DNA of 64,000 nucleotides, taken from assembly GCA_038207425.1 (NCBI GenBank), contig JBBQZU010000003.1:142663-206662 (forward strand), in the 5' to 3' direction. Each line of letters starts with the position of its first letter. Within the stretch, counting starts at the first letter, position 1. Position numbers and translations under genes: made by a program. Of the stretch, positions 1 through 8,341 are shown piece after piece. The notes beneath the pieces were generated by a model, which was not told the DNA's origin, did not search any database, and saw only the letters and a program-made list of their open reading frames with translations. The DNA is from JBBQZU01 sp038207425 (GTDB taxonomy: Bacteria > Bacteroidota > Bacteroidia > Flavobacteriales_D > Cryomorphaceae).

Positions 1-252
1 TTCACCAATGTACTCCACAGTTTTCCGCAAAGTACCCCAACCCTTTTCACCAAGACACTCAAAAAATGCAATATTGGGTTTATAGGCAACACAATGCTCG
101 CGCGTGGCATCAATGATTTCCTTGTTGAACTCATATATAGGATCTTCCGCAGAGAGAAGATGCGGTGGTATTTTATGAAGGTCGGGATCAAGACCCACGC
201 AAAGAAAACTACCCTTACTCTTAATGGATGCTATGAGTTTGGTGCGATTCAT
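1..252 (-). CDS. pyrF: Orotidine 5'-phosphate decarboxylase, N-terminal part (cut by window edge)
   Basis: The minus strand encodes 84 residues from an ATG at 252, and the frame is still open at base 1. The product should decarboxylate OMP to UMP in the last step of de novo pyrimidine synthesis. The N-terminal block FLCVGLDPDLHKIP (about residues 16-29) is typical of the longer OMP decarboxylase family found in Bacteroidota, and VAYKPNIAFFE (about 56-66) matches the next conserved strand, with its Lys-Pro-Asn. It starts 9 bp after the prfA stop, so it is probably the last or next gene of a purM-prfA-pyrF transcript. The catalytic Asp-x-Lys-x-x-Asp motif lies outside the window. Confidence 0.9.
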   Translation of the reverse strand, partial: MNRTKLIASIKSKGSFLCVGLDPDLHKIPPHLLSAEDPIYEFNKEIIDATREHCVAYKPNIAFFECLGEKGWGTLRKTVEYIGE

Positions 253-261
253 CATATTCAA

Positions 262-1350
262 TTAGCTTTCAACACTTACTTTAAGCTTCTCGGCATTCTC
301 AGCTACTTGAAGTGCACTCAGCAATTCGTTCAAATCTCCGCCCATTACTCCTGAAAGATTATACAGCGTGAGATTAATTCTATGATCAGTAACGCGCCCT
401 TGTGGATAGTTGTAAGTTCTGATTTTGGCTGAGCGATCACCCGATGTAACCATTGTTTTTCTAATTAGCGCGTCCGCTGCGAGTTTTTTCTCCAGTTCCA
501 TTTCGTAAATTCTGGTTCTCAACACTGCCAGTGCCTTTTCATGGTTTTTGAGTTTGCTCTTCTGATCTTGGCATTGAGCTACAATACCAGTGGGCATATG
601 GGTAAGCCTTATGGCTGAGTAGGTAGTGTTTACTGACTGTCCTCCCGGGCCTGATGCGCAGTAGCTGTCTACACGAATATCAGAATCTTTGATATCCACA
701 TCAAATTCTTCTGCCTCGGGCAAAACGATCACCGTAGCCGCTGATGTGTGTATGCGTCCTTGTGTCTCAGTTTGGGGTACTCTCTGAACCCGGTGCACGC
801 CGCCTTCGTATTTCAAAATTCCATAAACCTGATTGCCGACCACGTTGAATATTATTTCTTTATAACCTCCCGCTGTGCCGTAGTTTGTATCTACAATTTC
901 TACTTTCCAGCCTTTTGATTCTATATACTTTGTATACATCCTGAAAAGATCTCCGGCAAAAATGCTCGCTTCATCACCTCCTGTTCCTGCCCTGATTTCC
1001 ATGATGGCATTCTTACTGTCATCAGGATCTTTTGGCACAAGCAGTACTTTAATATGCTCTTCTATTTCATTCTGTTCTATCTCGAGATTGGCAAGTTCAG
1101 CTTTGGCTAAATCGCGAAATTCTTCGTCTTTTTCATTCTTTACGATGTCGCGGGCATTATCAATATTGCTGCACACACTGCTATAGTTCTCATACGCTTC
1201 TACCAATGGCTCAAGGTCTTTATATTCTTTTGCAAGCTTGGCATAGCGCTTCATATCGGAGATCACATCGGGATCCACTATCAGTTTCCACAACTCTTCG
1301 TAGTGGTCCTTAACTGAACCCAAGCGCAATAATATTTCGTGCTGATTCAT
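262..1350 (-). CDS. prfA: Peptide chain release factor 1 (RF1)
   Basis: This 362-residue protein has the usual RF1 length. It recognises UAG and UAA stop codons in the ribosomal A site and triggers peptide release. The tripeptide anticodon PxT is present as PQT (residues 192-194, in RVPQTETQGRIHTSAATV). The catalytic GGQ motif is at residues 236-238 in ASGPGGQSVNTT. The PxT motif separates RF1 from RF2, which carries SPF there. An N-terminal helical domain (about 1-110) and the PCRF block with RAGTGGDEAS (120-129) precede them. The gene lies 5 bp after purM and 9 bp before pyrF on the same strand, so it is probably cotranscribed with them. Confidence 0.97.
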   Translation of the reverse strand: MNQHEILLRLGSVKDHYEELWKLIVDPDVISDMKRYAKLAKEYKDLEPLVEAYENYSSVCSNIDNARDIVKNEKDEEFRDLAKAELANLEIEQNEIEEHIKVLLVPKDPDDSKNAIMEIRAGTGGDEASIFAGDLFRMYTKYIESKGWKVEIVDTNYGTAGGYKEIIFNVVGNQVYGILKYEGGVHRVQRVPQTETQGRIHTSAATVIVLPEAEEFDVDIKDSDIRVDSYCASGPGGQSVNTTYSAIRLTHMPTGIVAQCQDQKSKLKNHEKALAVLRTRIYEMELEKKLAADALIRKTMVTSGDRSAKIRTYNYPQGRVTDHRINLTLYNLSGVMGGDLNELLSALQVAENAEKLKVSVES

Positions 1351-1355
1351 TGATA

Positions 1356-2528
1356 TTAGTCGTAATTGAAGGTACCATAAGGTGACTGTATGGTCAGTAG
1401 TTTGCGATCAGATTCATACACCTCTCCTATAATCTGTGCATCTACGCCGAAGCTTCTTGAAATATCAATTAGCTCTGATGCTGTTGTTTGATCAGTATAT
1501 ATTTCCATCCGATGCCCCATATTAAATACTTTATACATTTCTTCCCACGGCGTACCTGAAGTTTCTTGTATAAGCCTGAACAACGGCGGAGTATCGAACA
1601 ATTGATTCTTGACTATATGGGCATCCCTGATGAAATGCAAAACTTTGGTTTGTCCGCCTCCGCTACAATGCACCATGCCTTTTATTCTGTTACGGTGTTG
1701 CTGAAACATTTTCTTTATTACGGGCGCGTAGGTTCGGGTGGGCGAAAGCACAGCTTTACCCACATTTACCGGAAGGTGAGGAACTGTATCCTGTAGCGAG
1801 TATTTTCCAGAGTATGTTAGTTCAGCAGGTATTGCGCGGTCATACGTTTCCGGAAATTTCTCACCTACGGATTTTGCGAATACATCATGCCGGGCTGAAG
1901 TAAGCCCATTGCTTCCCATGCCTGCGTTGTACTCAGTCTCGTAACTCGCCTGGCCCGCAGATGAAAGACCCACTATAAACTGACCGGGACCAATGTGTGA
2001 ATTATCTAGCACGTCTCTTCTTGCCATTCGAGCAGTCACAGTGCTATCTACGATTATCGTTCTTACCAAATCTCCTACATCTGCAGTTTCGCCTCCTGTG
2101 CTATAAATGCCAATGCCGTGGCTTCTTAGATTTTCAAGAAGCTCTTCTGTACCCTGAATAATGGCTGCAACAACTTCACCCGGAATCAAATATTTATTTC
2201 GACCTATTGTAGAACTTAGCAGTATCCCATCGGTGGCGCCAACACAGAGCAGGTCATCGAGGTTCATGACCACGGCATCCTGCGCAATACCTTTCCATAC
2301 GGACAAGTCGCCAGTTTCTTTCCAATAAGCATAGGCCAAAGATGATTTTGTGCCTGCGCCATCGGCATGCATTACGATGCAGTGCGTGTCACTGCCAGTA
2401 AGTATATCCGGCACTATTTTACAAAATGCACCCGGATAGATGCCTTTGTCAATGAAGGCAATTGCAGCATGGACATCTTCCTTACCGGCGCTAACGCCGC
2501 GTGCCTGATATCTTTTCTCGTTTGTCAT
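1356..2528 (-). CDS. purM: Phosphoribosylformylglycinamidine cyclo-ligase (AIR synthase)
   Basis: This 390-residue cytoplasmic enzyme converts FGAM and ATP to aminoimidazole ribonucleotide, the fifth step of purine synthesis. The AIRS N-domain shows HADGAGTKSSLAY (about residues 54-66) and DDLLCVGA (about 91-98). GGETADVGD (about 143-151) is the conserved acidic/nucleotide motif. The C-domain carries the glycine-rich GMVHCSGGGQTK stretch, where PurM enzymes have a phosphate-binding loop. The length and divergent C-terminus fit the Bacteroidota form rather than the roughly 345-residue enterobacterial one. The ATG lies only 5 bp after the T-tract of a strong intrinsic terminator, so its own promoter is not obvious. 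prfA follows at 5 bp. Confidence 0.92.
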   Translation of the reverse strand: MTNEKRYQARGVSAGKEDVHAAIAFIDKGIYPGAFCKIVPDILTGSDTHCIVMHADGAGTKSSLAYAYWKETGDLSVWKGIAQDAVVMNLDDLLCVGATDGILLSSTIGRNKYLIPGEVVAAIIQGTEELLENLRSHGIGIYSTGGETADVGDLVRTIIVDSTVTARMARRDVLDNSHIGPGQFIVGLSSAGQASYETEYNAGMGSNGLTSARHDVFAKSVGEKFPETYDRAIPAELTYSGKYSLQDTVPHLPVNVGKAVLSPTRTYAPVIKKMFQQHRNRIKGMVHCSGGGQTKVLHFIRDAHIVKNQLFDTPPLFRLIQETSGTPWEEMYKVFNMGHRMEIYTDQTTASELIDISRSFGVDAQIIGEVYESDRKLLTIQSPYGTFNYD

Positions 2529-2533
2529 AAAAT

Positions 2534-2567
2534 AAAAAAAGCATCCCGAAAGCAGCTTTCGGGACGC
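2534..2567 (-). terminator. Intrinsic terminator after the PorE-like gene, abutting purM
   Basis: On the minus strand, a 12-bp stem (arms 2556-2567 and 2541-2552, one G-U pair) with a 3-base loop is followed by seven T residues at 2534-2540. It lies about 20 nt after the stop of the PorE-like gene and ends 5 nt before the purM ATG. It could therefore also act in the purM leader. Confidence 0.85.
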
Positions 2568-2588
2568 TTGATATTGTATTTGGAATAC

Positions 2589-4589
2589 CTAATTACTTGA
2601 ACCATCCTTGGGCACATACCCAAAGCTCAGTACGCTAAATTCGGTGCGACGATTTTTTTGATGAGCCGCTTCTTTTTCTTCTTCAGTTGTCATGCGCTTA
2701 ATCTGCTCGTCTGTAATTCGTAGTTTACGCATTCCGTAGCCTTTGGCAGCCATTCGCTCGTTAGGAATACCTTTAGAGACAAGATAGTCCACACAACTTT
2801 GCGCTCTTCTTTGCGAAAGGTCAAGGTTATACGAATCGCTTCCGCGAGAGTCAGTGTGCGCTTGCAATTCTATAATAATCGTTGGATTGTCGGTCAAGAC
2901 TTTATATAGAAAATCAAGAGAATCTTTGGAATTCACTTCTTCATTCACTTGCAGTTCGGCACGGTTATATGCATATCGAACCTCTGGAAACTCAATTGGT
3001 TTATCGGGCTTGGTGAAGGTAATGAAGTACTCCTTCAAAAAGGTTGTTGACTCCTTGATTCCCACTGTGCTAATCTGGTCTTTTGCAACAAGATAGTCTG
3101 GTTTTTGTACCTGAATCGAGTAATTGGTTTCAGGGTTTATAAAACGCTCTTCACCTTTTTTGTCAAATGTAAATGCTCCAGAGTTGTCAGTAAGCAATTG
3201 GAAAGACGAACCGTCGCTTCCTAGTACTATAATGTTTGCTTCAGGCACTGGTATCTGCGTATCCTTATCGTATACTACGCCTTCGAGAACAAAAAGCAGA
3301 GGTGGCATTGAAAATGAGTATATATCATCTTTACCTTTTCCACCTGACCTGTCAGAAGCAAACAATCCTCGATCGGCGTCGCCTTCCCAAACTATAGCGA
3401 AGTCGTGACCAGTAGAGTTGATTGGAGCCTTCATATTTTGAATATTTCCCCAAGTGTTGGTACCGGTTCCTTCAGCCATATATATATCGAGGCCACCCAT
3501 ACCTAGGTGTCCATCAGATGCAAAAAAGAGTACACCATCTTTGCGCACAAAAGGGAACATTTCGTTACCTTTTGAATTGATATCAGGACCTAGGTTTACA
3601 GCTTTCCCTGCTGTGCGTGAACCTTTATCAAACGATGCAATCCAAAGGTCTTTTCCTCCTTGACCTCCGGGCATGTCACTTGAAAATATGATAAAAGCAT
3701 CATCCTTTGTAAAAGCAGGATGACCTACCGTGGTGATGTCGGTACTTTTTTCATTTTTAAGTGGCACTAATTGACCTGTATTCCATGATTTATCAGCCGC
3801 TCTCGATATATAAATTTCGCATCCTTTATTGGAATCTTTGTTGCTTTCACATCTGGTGTAGAGTAGCATGGTACCATCGGAAGTAAGCAATGGAGTGCCT
3901 TCATTGTGCTCTCCATTTACCCTGTATGTAAGTCTTTCAGGCTCGCTCCACTTTCCTTTCTGATCGCGGGTAGTGGTAAATAAATCCATAAAACTCTCAC
4001 CCGTGCGCTGGTCAATTTCCAATCCTTGTGCTCCTTGACGTGATGAGCTGAAGAATATGGACTTGTATTCAGGGTCAGCCCAATTTGCAGCGTAATCGAA
4101 TTCTGCAGAATTTAGCAGTATTTCATTCTGCACTAAATATCGCGTTGGTGCTTTGCGCATCTTCTCAGCGAATTCACTTTGCTTAATTCCATGAGCAGCG
4201 CGGGCATCTCCGGGCACGCGGGCCTGATACTTGTTGAAATATTCAATGGCTTGTTTAAAATCACCTTCACGGCGGTAAGCTTCAGCCAGATATAGAAATG
4301 CCTCGGGGCCTTCATACTGTGCCTTAAGGGCCTTATTGTACCATACAACCTGCTGTTCATAATCGAGAACGTATCGGTAGCACTCAGCAATCTGATAGAG
4401 CATTCTGGATTTCTCTTCGGCGGAACCTTCCTTGGCATAAGCTTTTTTGTAAATGTCGATTGCTTCAAAGTATGCTTCATTCTTAAAGGCATTGTCGGCT
4501 TCTTTGATTAGTCGTTCAGCCTGACCAAATAGCAAAATGGTGCATGACGCCATTACAGCGGTAAGAAAGGATTTCCTGATGTTTTGCAT
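2589..4589 (-). CDS. TPR / beta-propeller / CRD / OmpA-domain envelope protein (PorE-like)
   Basis: This protein has about 666 residues from the ATG at 4589. An upstream ATG-less extension to 4637 is open, but only this start gives a signal peptide (MQNIRKSFLTAVMASCTILLFGQ). The domain order is TPR helices (about 20-130), PD40-type propeller strands (about 165-450), a carboxypeptidase-regulatory-like domain (about 460-540) and a C-terminal OmpA domain with HTDSRGSDSYNLDLSQRRAQ for peptidoglycan binding. The same four-domain order is known for the Porphyromonas T9SS component PorE (PG1058), though paralogues with this layout are common, so orthology is inferred. A Cys in the MASC context could make it a lipoprotein, but hydrophobic residues continue past it, so cleavage after GQA seems more likely. 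It stands alone between two terminators. Confidence 0.75.
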   Translation of the reverse strand: MQNIRKSFLTAVMASCTILLFGQAERLIKEADNAFKNEAYFEAIDIYKKAYAKEGSAEEKSRMLYQIAECYRYVLDYEQQVVWYNKALKAQYEGPEAFLYLAEAYRREGDFKQAIEYFNKYQARVPGDARAAHGIKQSEFAEKMRKAPTRYLVQNEILLNSAEFDYAANWADPEYKSIFFSSSRQGAQGLEIDQRTGESFMDLFTTTRDQKGKWSEPERLTYRVNGEHNEGTPLLTSDGTMLLYTRCESNKDSNKGCEIYISRAADKSWNTGQLVPLKNEKSTDITTVGHPAFTKDDAFIIFSSDMPGGQGGKDLWIASFDKGSRTAGKAVNLGPDINSKGNEMFPFVRKDGVLFFASDGHLGMGGLDIYMAEGTGTNTWGNIQNMKAPINSTGHDFAIVWEGDADRGLFASDRSGGKGKDDIYSFSMPPLLFVLEGVVYDKDTQIPVPEANIIVLGSDGSSFQLLTDNSGAFTFDKKGEERFINPETNYSIQVQKPDYLVAKDQISTVGIKESTTFLKEYFITFTKPDKPIEFPEVRYAYNRAELQVNEEVNSKDSLDFLYKVLTDNPTIIIELQAHTDSRGSDSYNLDLSQRRAQSCVDYLVSKGIPNERMAAKGYGMRKLRITDEQIKRMTTEEEKEAAHQKNRRTEFSVLSFGYVPKDGSSN

Positions 4590-4680
4590 GTGGGTGATTA
4601 AGTTTTGTGGCGCAAAATAATTCCCGAAAATAAGCAATAAGTTCTGATATGAACAAAATCGAAAACAATCTACGTAAATT

Positions 4681-4717
4681 AAAAAACAAAACCGGCGCTT
4701 AACGGGCTCCGGTTTTT
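4681..4717 (-). terminator. Intrinsic terminator of glutamine synthetase gene
   Basis: On the minus strand, AAAACCGG (4709-4716) pairs with CCGGTTTT (4688-4695) across a 13-nt loop, followed by a T-rich run broken by one G. It lies 9 nt after the glnN stop. Confidence 0.75.
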
Positions 4718-4725
4718 AACTTTAA

Positions 4726-6915
4726 TTATCTCGTAAAGAGCAATTCACGGAGCTTGGGCATTGGCCAGAGTTCGTCATCAACAATTAGCTCAAGCTTATC
4801 GACCTGATAGCGAATTTCATTCAGGAACGGCTTTACTTTGTCACAATATGCAACTGCGCTTTCAAATGCATGCTCGATTTTATTCGCTTTTTTGCGCTCT
4901 TCGATCATCTCTTCTACCTTGCTTTTAATGATATCAACCCGCTCTGAGATTTCTTCAATCAGCGAAAGCTGCGCTGCGGCCGCTTTGGTAAAAGTTGCTT
5001 TGGGAAGTATCTCCTGCAGTCCGCGCACATTTTGGATTAGAATACTTTGATAGCGAAGCGCGGTAGGAATTATATGATTCATCGCAATATCACCACACTT
5101 TCTAGACTCAATCTGAATCTGCATTCTGTATTTTTCGAGTTCAATCTCTACTCTGGCTTCAAGTTCGCGCTCTGTGAGAACTCCGTACTTCGCATAAAGA
5201 TCTGACACCTTTTTGGTGCGCAGCAACATTAGAGCCCTTGGGGTATCTTTGATGTTTGACAGCCCGCGCTTTTCAGCTTCTTTTACCCATTCATCTCCAT
5301 AACCATTGCCTTCAAATCGAATTTTCTTAGATGCTGTAATGGTTTTTTGCAATTCCTTAAGAATTGCCTCATCGCGCTTTACTCCTTTGGCAATCTGTGC
5401 ATCAACGGCATCGGCAAATTTGGTGAGTTGGTCAGCCATAATCGTGTTCAATGCTGCCATAGGAACGGCGCAATTTGCCGAGGAGCCCACTGCCCTGAAC
5501 TCAAATTTATTGCCTGTAAAGGCAAAAGGTGATGTACGGTTTCGGTCTGTATTATCGAGCAAAATTTCTGGAATCTTACCAATATTCAGCTTTAGCTGGG
5601 TTTTTTCATCAGGAGTCATTTTTCCTGCCTTAATGCTTTTCTCCAGGTCGTCAAGTACTTTTGAAAGTTGAGAACCAATAAAAACAGAAATAATAGCCGG
5701 TGGTGCTTCATTGGCTCCTAGCCGGTGGTCGTTGCCGGCACTTGCTATACTCGCCCTCAGCATATCGGCATTGTCATGCATTGCCTTTACAGTGTTTATG
5801 AAAAATGTCAGAAACTGAAGATTTGATTTAGGATTCTTGCCTGGTGAGAGCAGGTTAACTCCCGTATCAGTCGCCAGCGACCAGTTGTTATGTTTTCCAC
5901 TTCCATTCAAACCGGCAAAAGGCTTTTCGTGCAAAAGTACCCTGAAGTTGTGATTTCTGGCAGTTTTCTCCATGATGTCCATAAAGAGTAAATTATGATC
6001 ATTCGCAAGATTGATTTCCTCAAACATCGGAGCAGCTTCAAATTGATTTGGGGCAACCTCGTTATGCCTGGTAGTAACGGGTATGCCCAATAAATGAGAT
6101 TCGTATTCGAAATCGCGCATGAAAGCGTGAATCCTCTCTGGGATGGAGCCAAAATAATGGTCGTCGAGCTGCTGACCTTTTGCAGGATTATGTCCAAATA
6201 ATACCCTTCCGGTAAATTGTAAATCGGGTCTGGCATTGTACAGCGCTGAATCAATAAGAAAGTACTCTTGTTCCCATCCTAGGGTAGCATTGACTTTTCT
6301 AACATTTTTGTCAAAATACTGACACACCCTTACCGCGGCGGTGTCTATTGCCTGAATTGCCTTGAGTAAGGGCATTTTATTGTCGAGCGCTTCGCCGGTG
6401 TAGGCAATAAATATGGTAGGTATGCAAAGTGTCCTTCCTATAACAAAGGCTGGTGATGAAGGATCCCAGGCAGTATAACCTCTGGCTTCGAATGTATTTC
6501 TAATGCCTCCACTTGGAAAAGATGATGCGTCGGGCTCTTGCTGAACAAGGCGATCTCCCGAGAATTTCTCAATGGCTCTTCCATTGCCTAATGGCGTAAA
6601 GAATGAATCGTGCTTCTCTGCCGTTGCGCCAGTCAAAGGTTGAAACCAATGCGTATAATGGGTTGCGCCATGTTGAATTGCCCAATCCTTCATACTCGAT
6701 GCAACCTGATCAGCAGCATTTCTCGGTATTCTTGTACCATGATTCATCGCATCAACTACACTTTTTAATGCTTCATCGGGAAGATATTCGCGCATCACTT
6801 CCATGTGGAATACCATGGAAGAGAAATACTCAGAAATCCTTTCCGAAGGCCTTTCGGAAATAAGTGGTTTACGATTCAGCACCGCTTCTAATGCCTTAAA
6901 TCTAAATATAGCCAT
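4726..6915 (-). CDS. glnN: Glutamine synthetase, type III
   Basis: This 729-residue enzyme condenses glutamate and ammonia with ATP hydrolysis to make glutamine. The length and the N-terminal block ATHYTHWFQPLTGATAEKHD (about 85-104) identify the GSIII family, first described in Bacteroides and unlike the roughly 470-residue GSI. Other markers are GWEQEYFLID (metal-binding Glu) and LNGSGKHNNWS near residues 335-345 (glutamate-binding loop). A TAnnTTTG promoter element lies 22 nt upstream and a terminator 9 nt downstream, so it is monocistronic. No PII or ammonium-transporter gene is adjacent. Confidence 0.96.
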   Translation of the reverse strand: MAIFRFKALEAVLNRKPLISERPSERISEYFSSMVFHMEVMREYLPDEALKSVVDAMNHGTRIPRNAADQVASSMKDWAIQHGATHYTHWFQPLTGATAEKHDSFFTPLGNGRAIEKFSGDRLVQQEPDASSFPSGGIRNTFEARGYTAWDPSSPAFVIGRTLCIPTIFIAYTGEALDNKMPLLKAIQAIDTAAVRVCQYFDKNVRKVNATLGWEQEYFLIDSALYNARPDLQFTGRVLFGHNPAKGQQLDDHYFGSIPERIHAFMRDFEYESHLLGIPVTTRHNEVAPNQFEAAPMFEEINLANDHNLLFMDIMEKTARNHNFRVLLHEKPFAGLNGSGKHNNWSLATDTGVNLLSPGKNPKSNLQFLTFFINTVKAMHDNADMLRASIASAGNDHRLGANEAPPAIISVFIGSQLSKVLDDLEKSIKAGKMTPDEKTQLKLNIGKIPEILLDNTDRNRTSPFAFTGNKFEFRAVGSSANCAVPMAALNTIMADQLTKFADAVDAQIAKGVKRDEAILKELQKTITASKKIRFEGNGYGDEWVKEAEKRGLSNIKDTPRALMLLRTKKVSDLYAKYGVLTERELEARVEIELEKYRMQIQIESRKCGDIAMNHIIPTALRYQSILIQNVRGLQEILPKATFTKAAAAQLSLIEEISERVDIIKSKVEEMIEERKKANKIEHAFESAVAYCDKVKPFLNEIRYQVDKLELIVDDELWPMPKLRELLFTR

Positions 6916-6937
6916 TGTGTTTTCTTTAAATACGGCG

Positions 6938-6945
6938 CAAAGGTA
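6938..6945 (-). promoter_or_regulatory. Probable -7 promoter element of glnN
   Basis: TACCTTTG on the minus strand matches the Bacteroidota -7 consensus TAnnTTTG. It lies 22 nt before the glnN ATG. No perfect TTTG is seen at the expected -33 distance, so the upstream element is weak. Confidence 0.55.
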
Positions 6946-7082
6946 TTTGAATTTTAAGGTTTCACGCTTGAAAACAGCTCATTTTTTAAACAAGGTGTTA
7001 ATATTCTAGGGGTAGTTTCCGAAATAACAATCATTTTAAAGCGCCACCCCCTAAAGAGCAAAGAAATTTATTCGATATTTCT

Positions 7083-8024
7083 TCAATCGGACTGACTTAC
7101 CAGCAAAAAGACATATATGATGTATGATGCAACGAGCAAAATACCGCTGAAACGAGATAAACGCATTCTCCAAATTGCGAGCGGTAAAATAGCGAAAGAT
7201 GTTGCAAGCATCCAGATGTAATCACTTCCAAGCATTACTGGATCTACATTTATGGGCTTTATCGCTGAAGTGATTCCGATAATGAACAAAATATTGAATA
7301 GATTCGATCCGAGAATATTTCCTAAAGAAATGTCCTGCTCCTTTTTAAATGCTGCTACCAGAGAAGCTGCAAGCTCTGGCACACTGGTTCCAAATGCCAC
7401 AAGCGAAAGTGCTATAACACGATCAGTTACACCAAAATAACGGGCTATAGATTCCGCACCTTCAAGGAACCATTTGGCTCCCAATACAAGCACCACACTA
7501 CCAAACACCACGAAAGCAATAAGCACCAAAACATGGTAATTTTTTGCGTCTGAAGGAATAGCAACCTTTTCGGATGTACCGCTTTTCTTTACCCTGATAA
7601 TACTGTAGGTGACAAACCCAACCAAAAGGACAACGAAGAGTATCCCGATATTTCTTGAATACCCCCCACCAAGGGCAGTAAAATAAAAAAGAAAAGAAGC
7701 AAGCATCATAGCCAACCAGTCAAACCGAAGAGAATCCTTCTTTAAAGGGAGAGGGAAAATAATTACAGTAAGACCCAGAATTAATGCAACATTGGCAATA
7801 TTTGATCCTACAACATTACCAACAGCAATATCAGATTTTCCTGCAAGGGCTGCTCTTAAACTCACCACCAATTCAGGTGCTGAAGTACCAAGAGCGACTA
7901 CTGTCATACCCACCAGCATAGGCGTAATATTGAGCTTCATCGCTATCCCTGAAGCGCCTTTCACCAAATAGTCGCCACCAAAAACGAGAAGCACCAAGCC
8001 TGCAATGATGTGTATGAATTCCAT
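7083..8024 (-). CDS. Calcium/sodium antiporter, CaCA family (YrbG-like)
   Basis: This 313-residue inner-membrane protein has about ten hydrophobic segments. The two inverted alpha repeats that define the family are clear: GTSAPELVVS (residues 46-55) with GNVVGSNIANV, and GTSVPELAAS (about 210-219) with GNILGSNLFN. The acidic residue in each GTSxPE block coordinates the cation. It should exchange Na+ or H+ for Ca2+ across the cytoplasmic membrane, but the ion preference cannot be read from sequence. Its ATG overlaps the stop of the upstream tatA-type gene by one base (TAATG), so the two are translationally coupled. Confidence 0.9.
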   Translation of the reverse strand: MEFIHIIAGLVLLVFGGDYLVKGASGIAMKLNITPMLVGMTVVALGTSAPELVVSLRAALAGKSDIAVGNVVGSNIANVALILGLTVIIFPLPLKKDSLRFDWLAMMLASFLFYFTALGGGYSRNIGILFVVLLVGFVTYSIIRVKKSGTSEKVAIPSDAKNYHVLVLIAFVVFGSVVLVLGAKWFLEGAESIARYFGVTDRVIALSLVAFGTSVPELAASLVAAFKKEQDISLGNILGSNLFNILFIIGITSAIKPINVDPVMLGSDYIWMLATSFAILPLAIWRMRLSRFSGILLVASYIIYVFLLVSQSD

Positions 8025-8269
8025 TAATTTTTCTTATCAGATGACTGATCTTTAAACCCTTCGTCGATACTGCTTTGCGTATCTTTCACTGACTTCTGAA
8101 TATCGCGTTGAATTTCGCTGGTAGCATCTTTCACTTGGCGTATGGTACGTCCTAAAGTGCGTGCAATTCCTGGAATTTTATCAGACCCGAAGAATATGAG
8201 AATGAATAGAAGAATGACAAAAATCTCACCTCCACTGATACTAAAAAATAAGAGCACGTTAGAATACAT
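8024..8269 (-). CDS. tatA: Sec-independent protein translocase subunit, TatA/TatB family
   Basis: This 81-residue protein has one N-terminal membrane helix (about 12-27), a hinge FFGSDKIPGIARTLGRTIRQ (27-46) and a charged amphipathic helix ending in a polar tail. That is the standard layout of TatA/Hcf106 proteins, which form the twin-arginine export pore for folded proteins. The short length favours TatA over TatB. No tatC gene is adjacent. The gene follows the secDF terminator, and its own -7 box overlaps the end of the T-tract. The promoter lies so close to the ATG that the mRNA may have almost no leader. Confidence 0.85.
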   Translation of the reverse strand: MYSNVLLFFSISGGEIFVILLFILIFFGSDKIPGIARTLGRTIRQVKDATSEIQRDIQKSVKDTQSSIDEGFKDQSSDKKN

Positions 8270-8276
8270 ACGGGTA

Positions 8277-8284
8277 CAAAGTTA
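8277..8284 (-). promoter_or_regulatory. Probable -7 promoter element of tatA
   Basis: TAACTTTG on the minus strand fits TAnnTTTG. It starts at the last T of the secDF terminator and ends 7 nt before the tatA ATG. Confidence 0.5.
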
Positions 8285-8316
8285 AAAAGCCTTTCCTCAA
8301 TTCAGGAAAGGCTTTT
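8284..8316 (-). terminator. Intrinsic terminator of secDF
   Basis: A perfect 13-bp stem (arms 8304-8316 and 8285-8297) with a 6-nt loop ends in five T residues on the minus strand, about 25 nt after the secDF stop. The arms carry A and T runs on both sides. Confidence 0.9.
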
Positions 8317-8341
8317 CGAATGCTAAAAAAATTAAAGAAAA

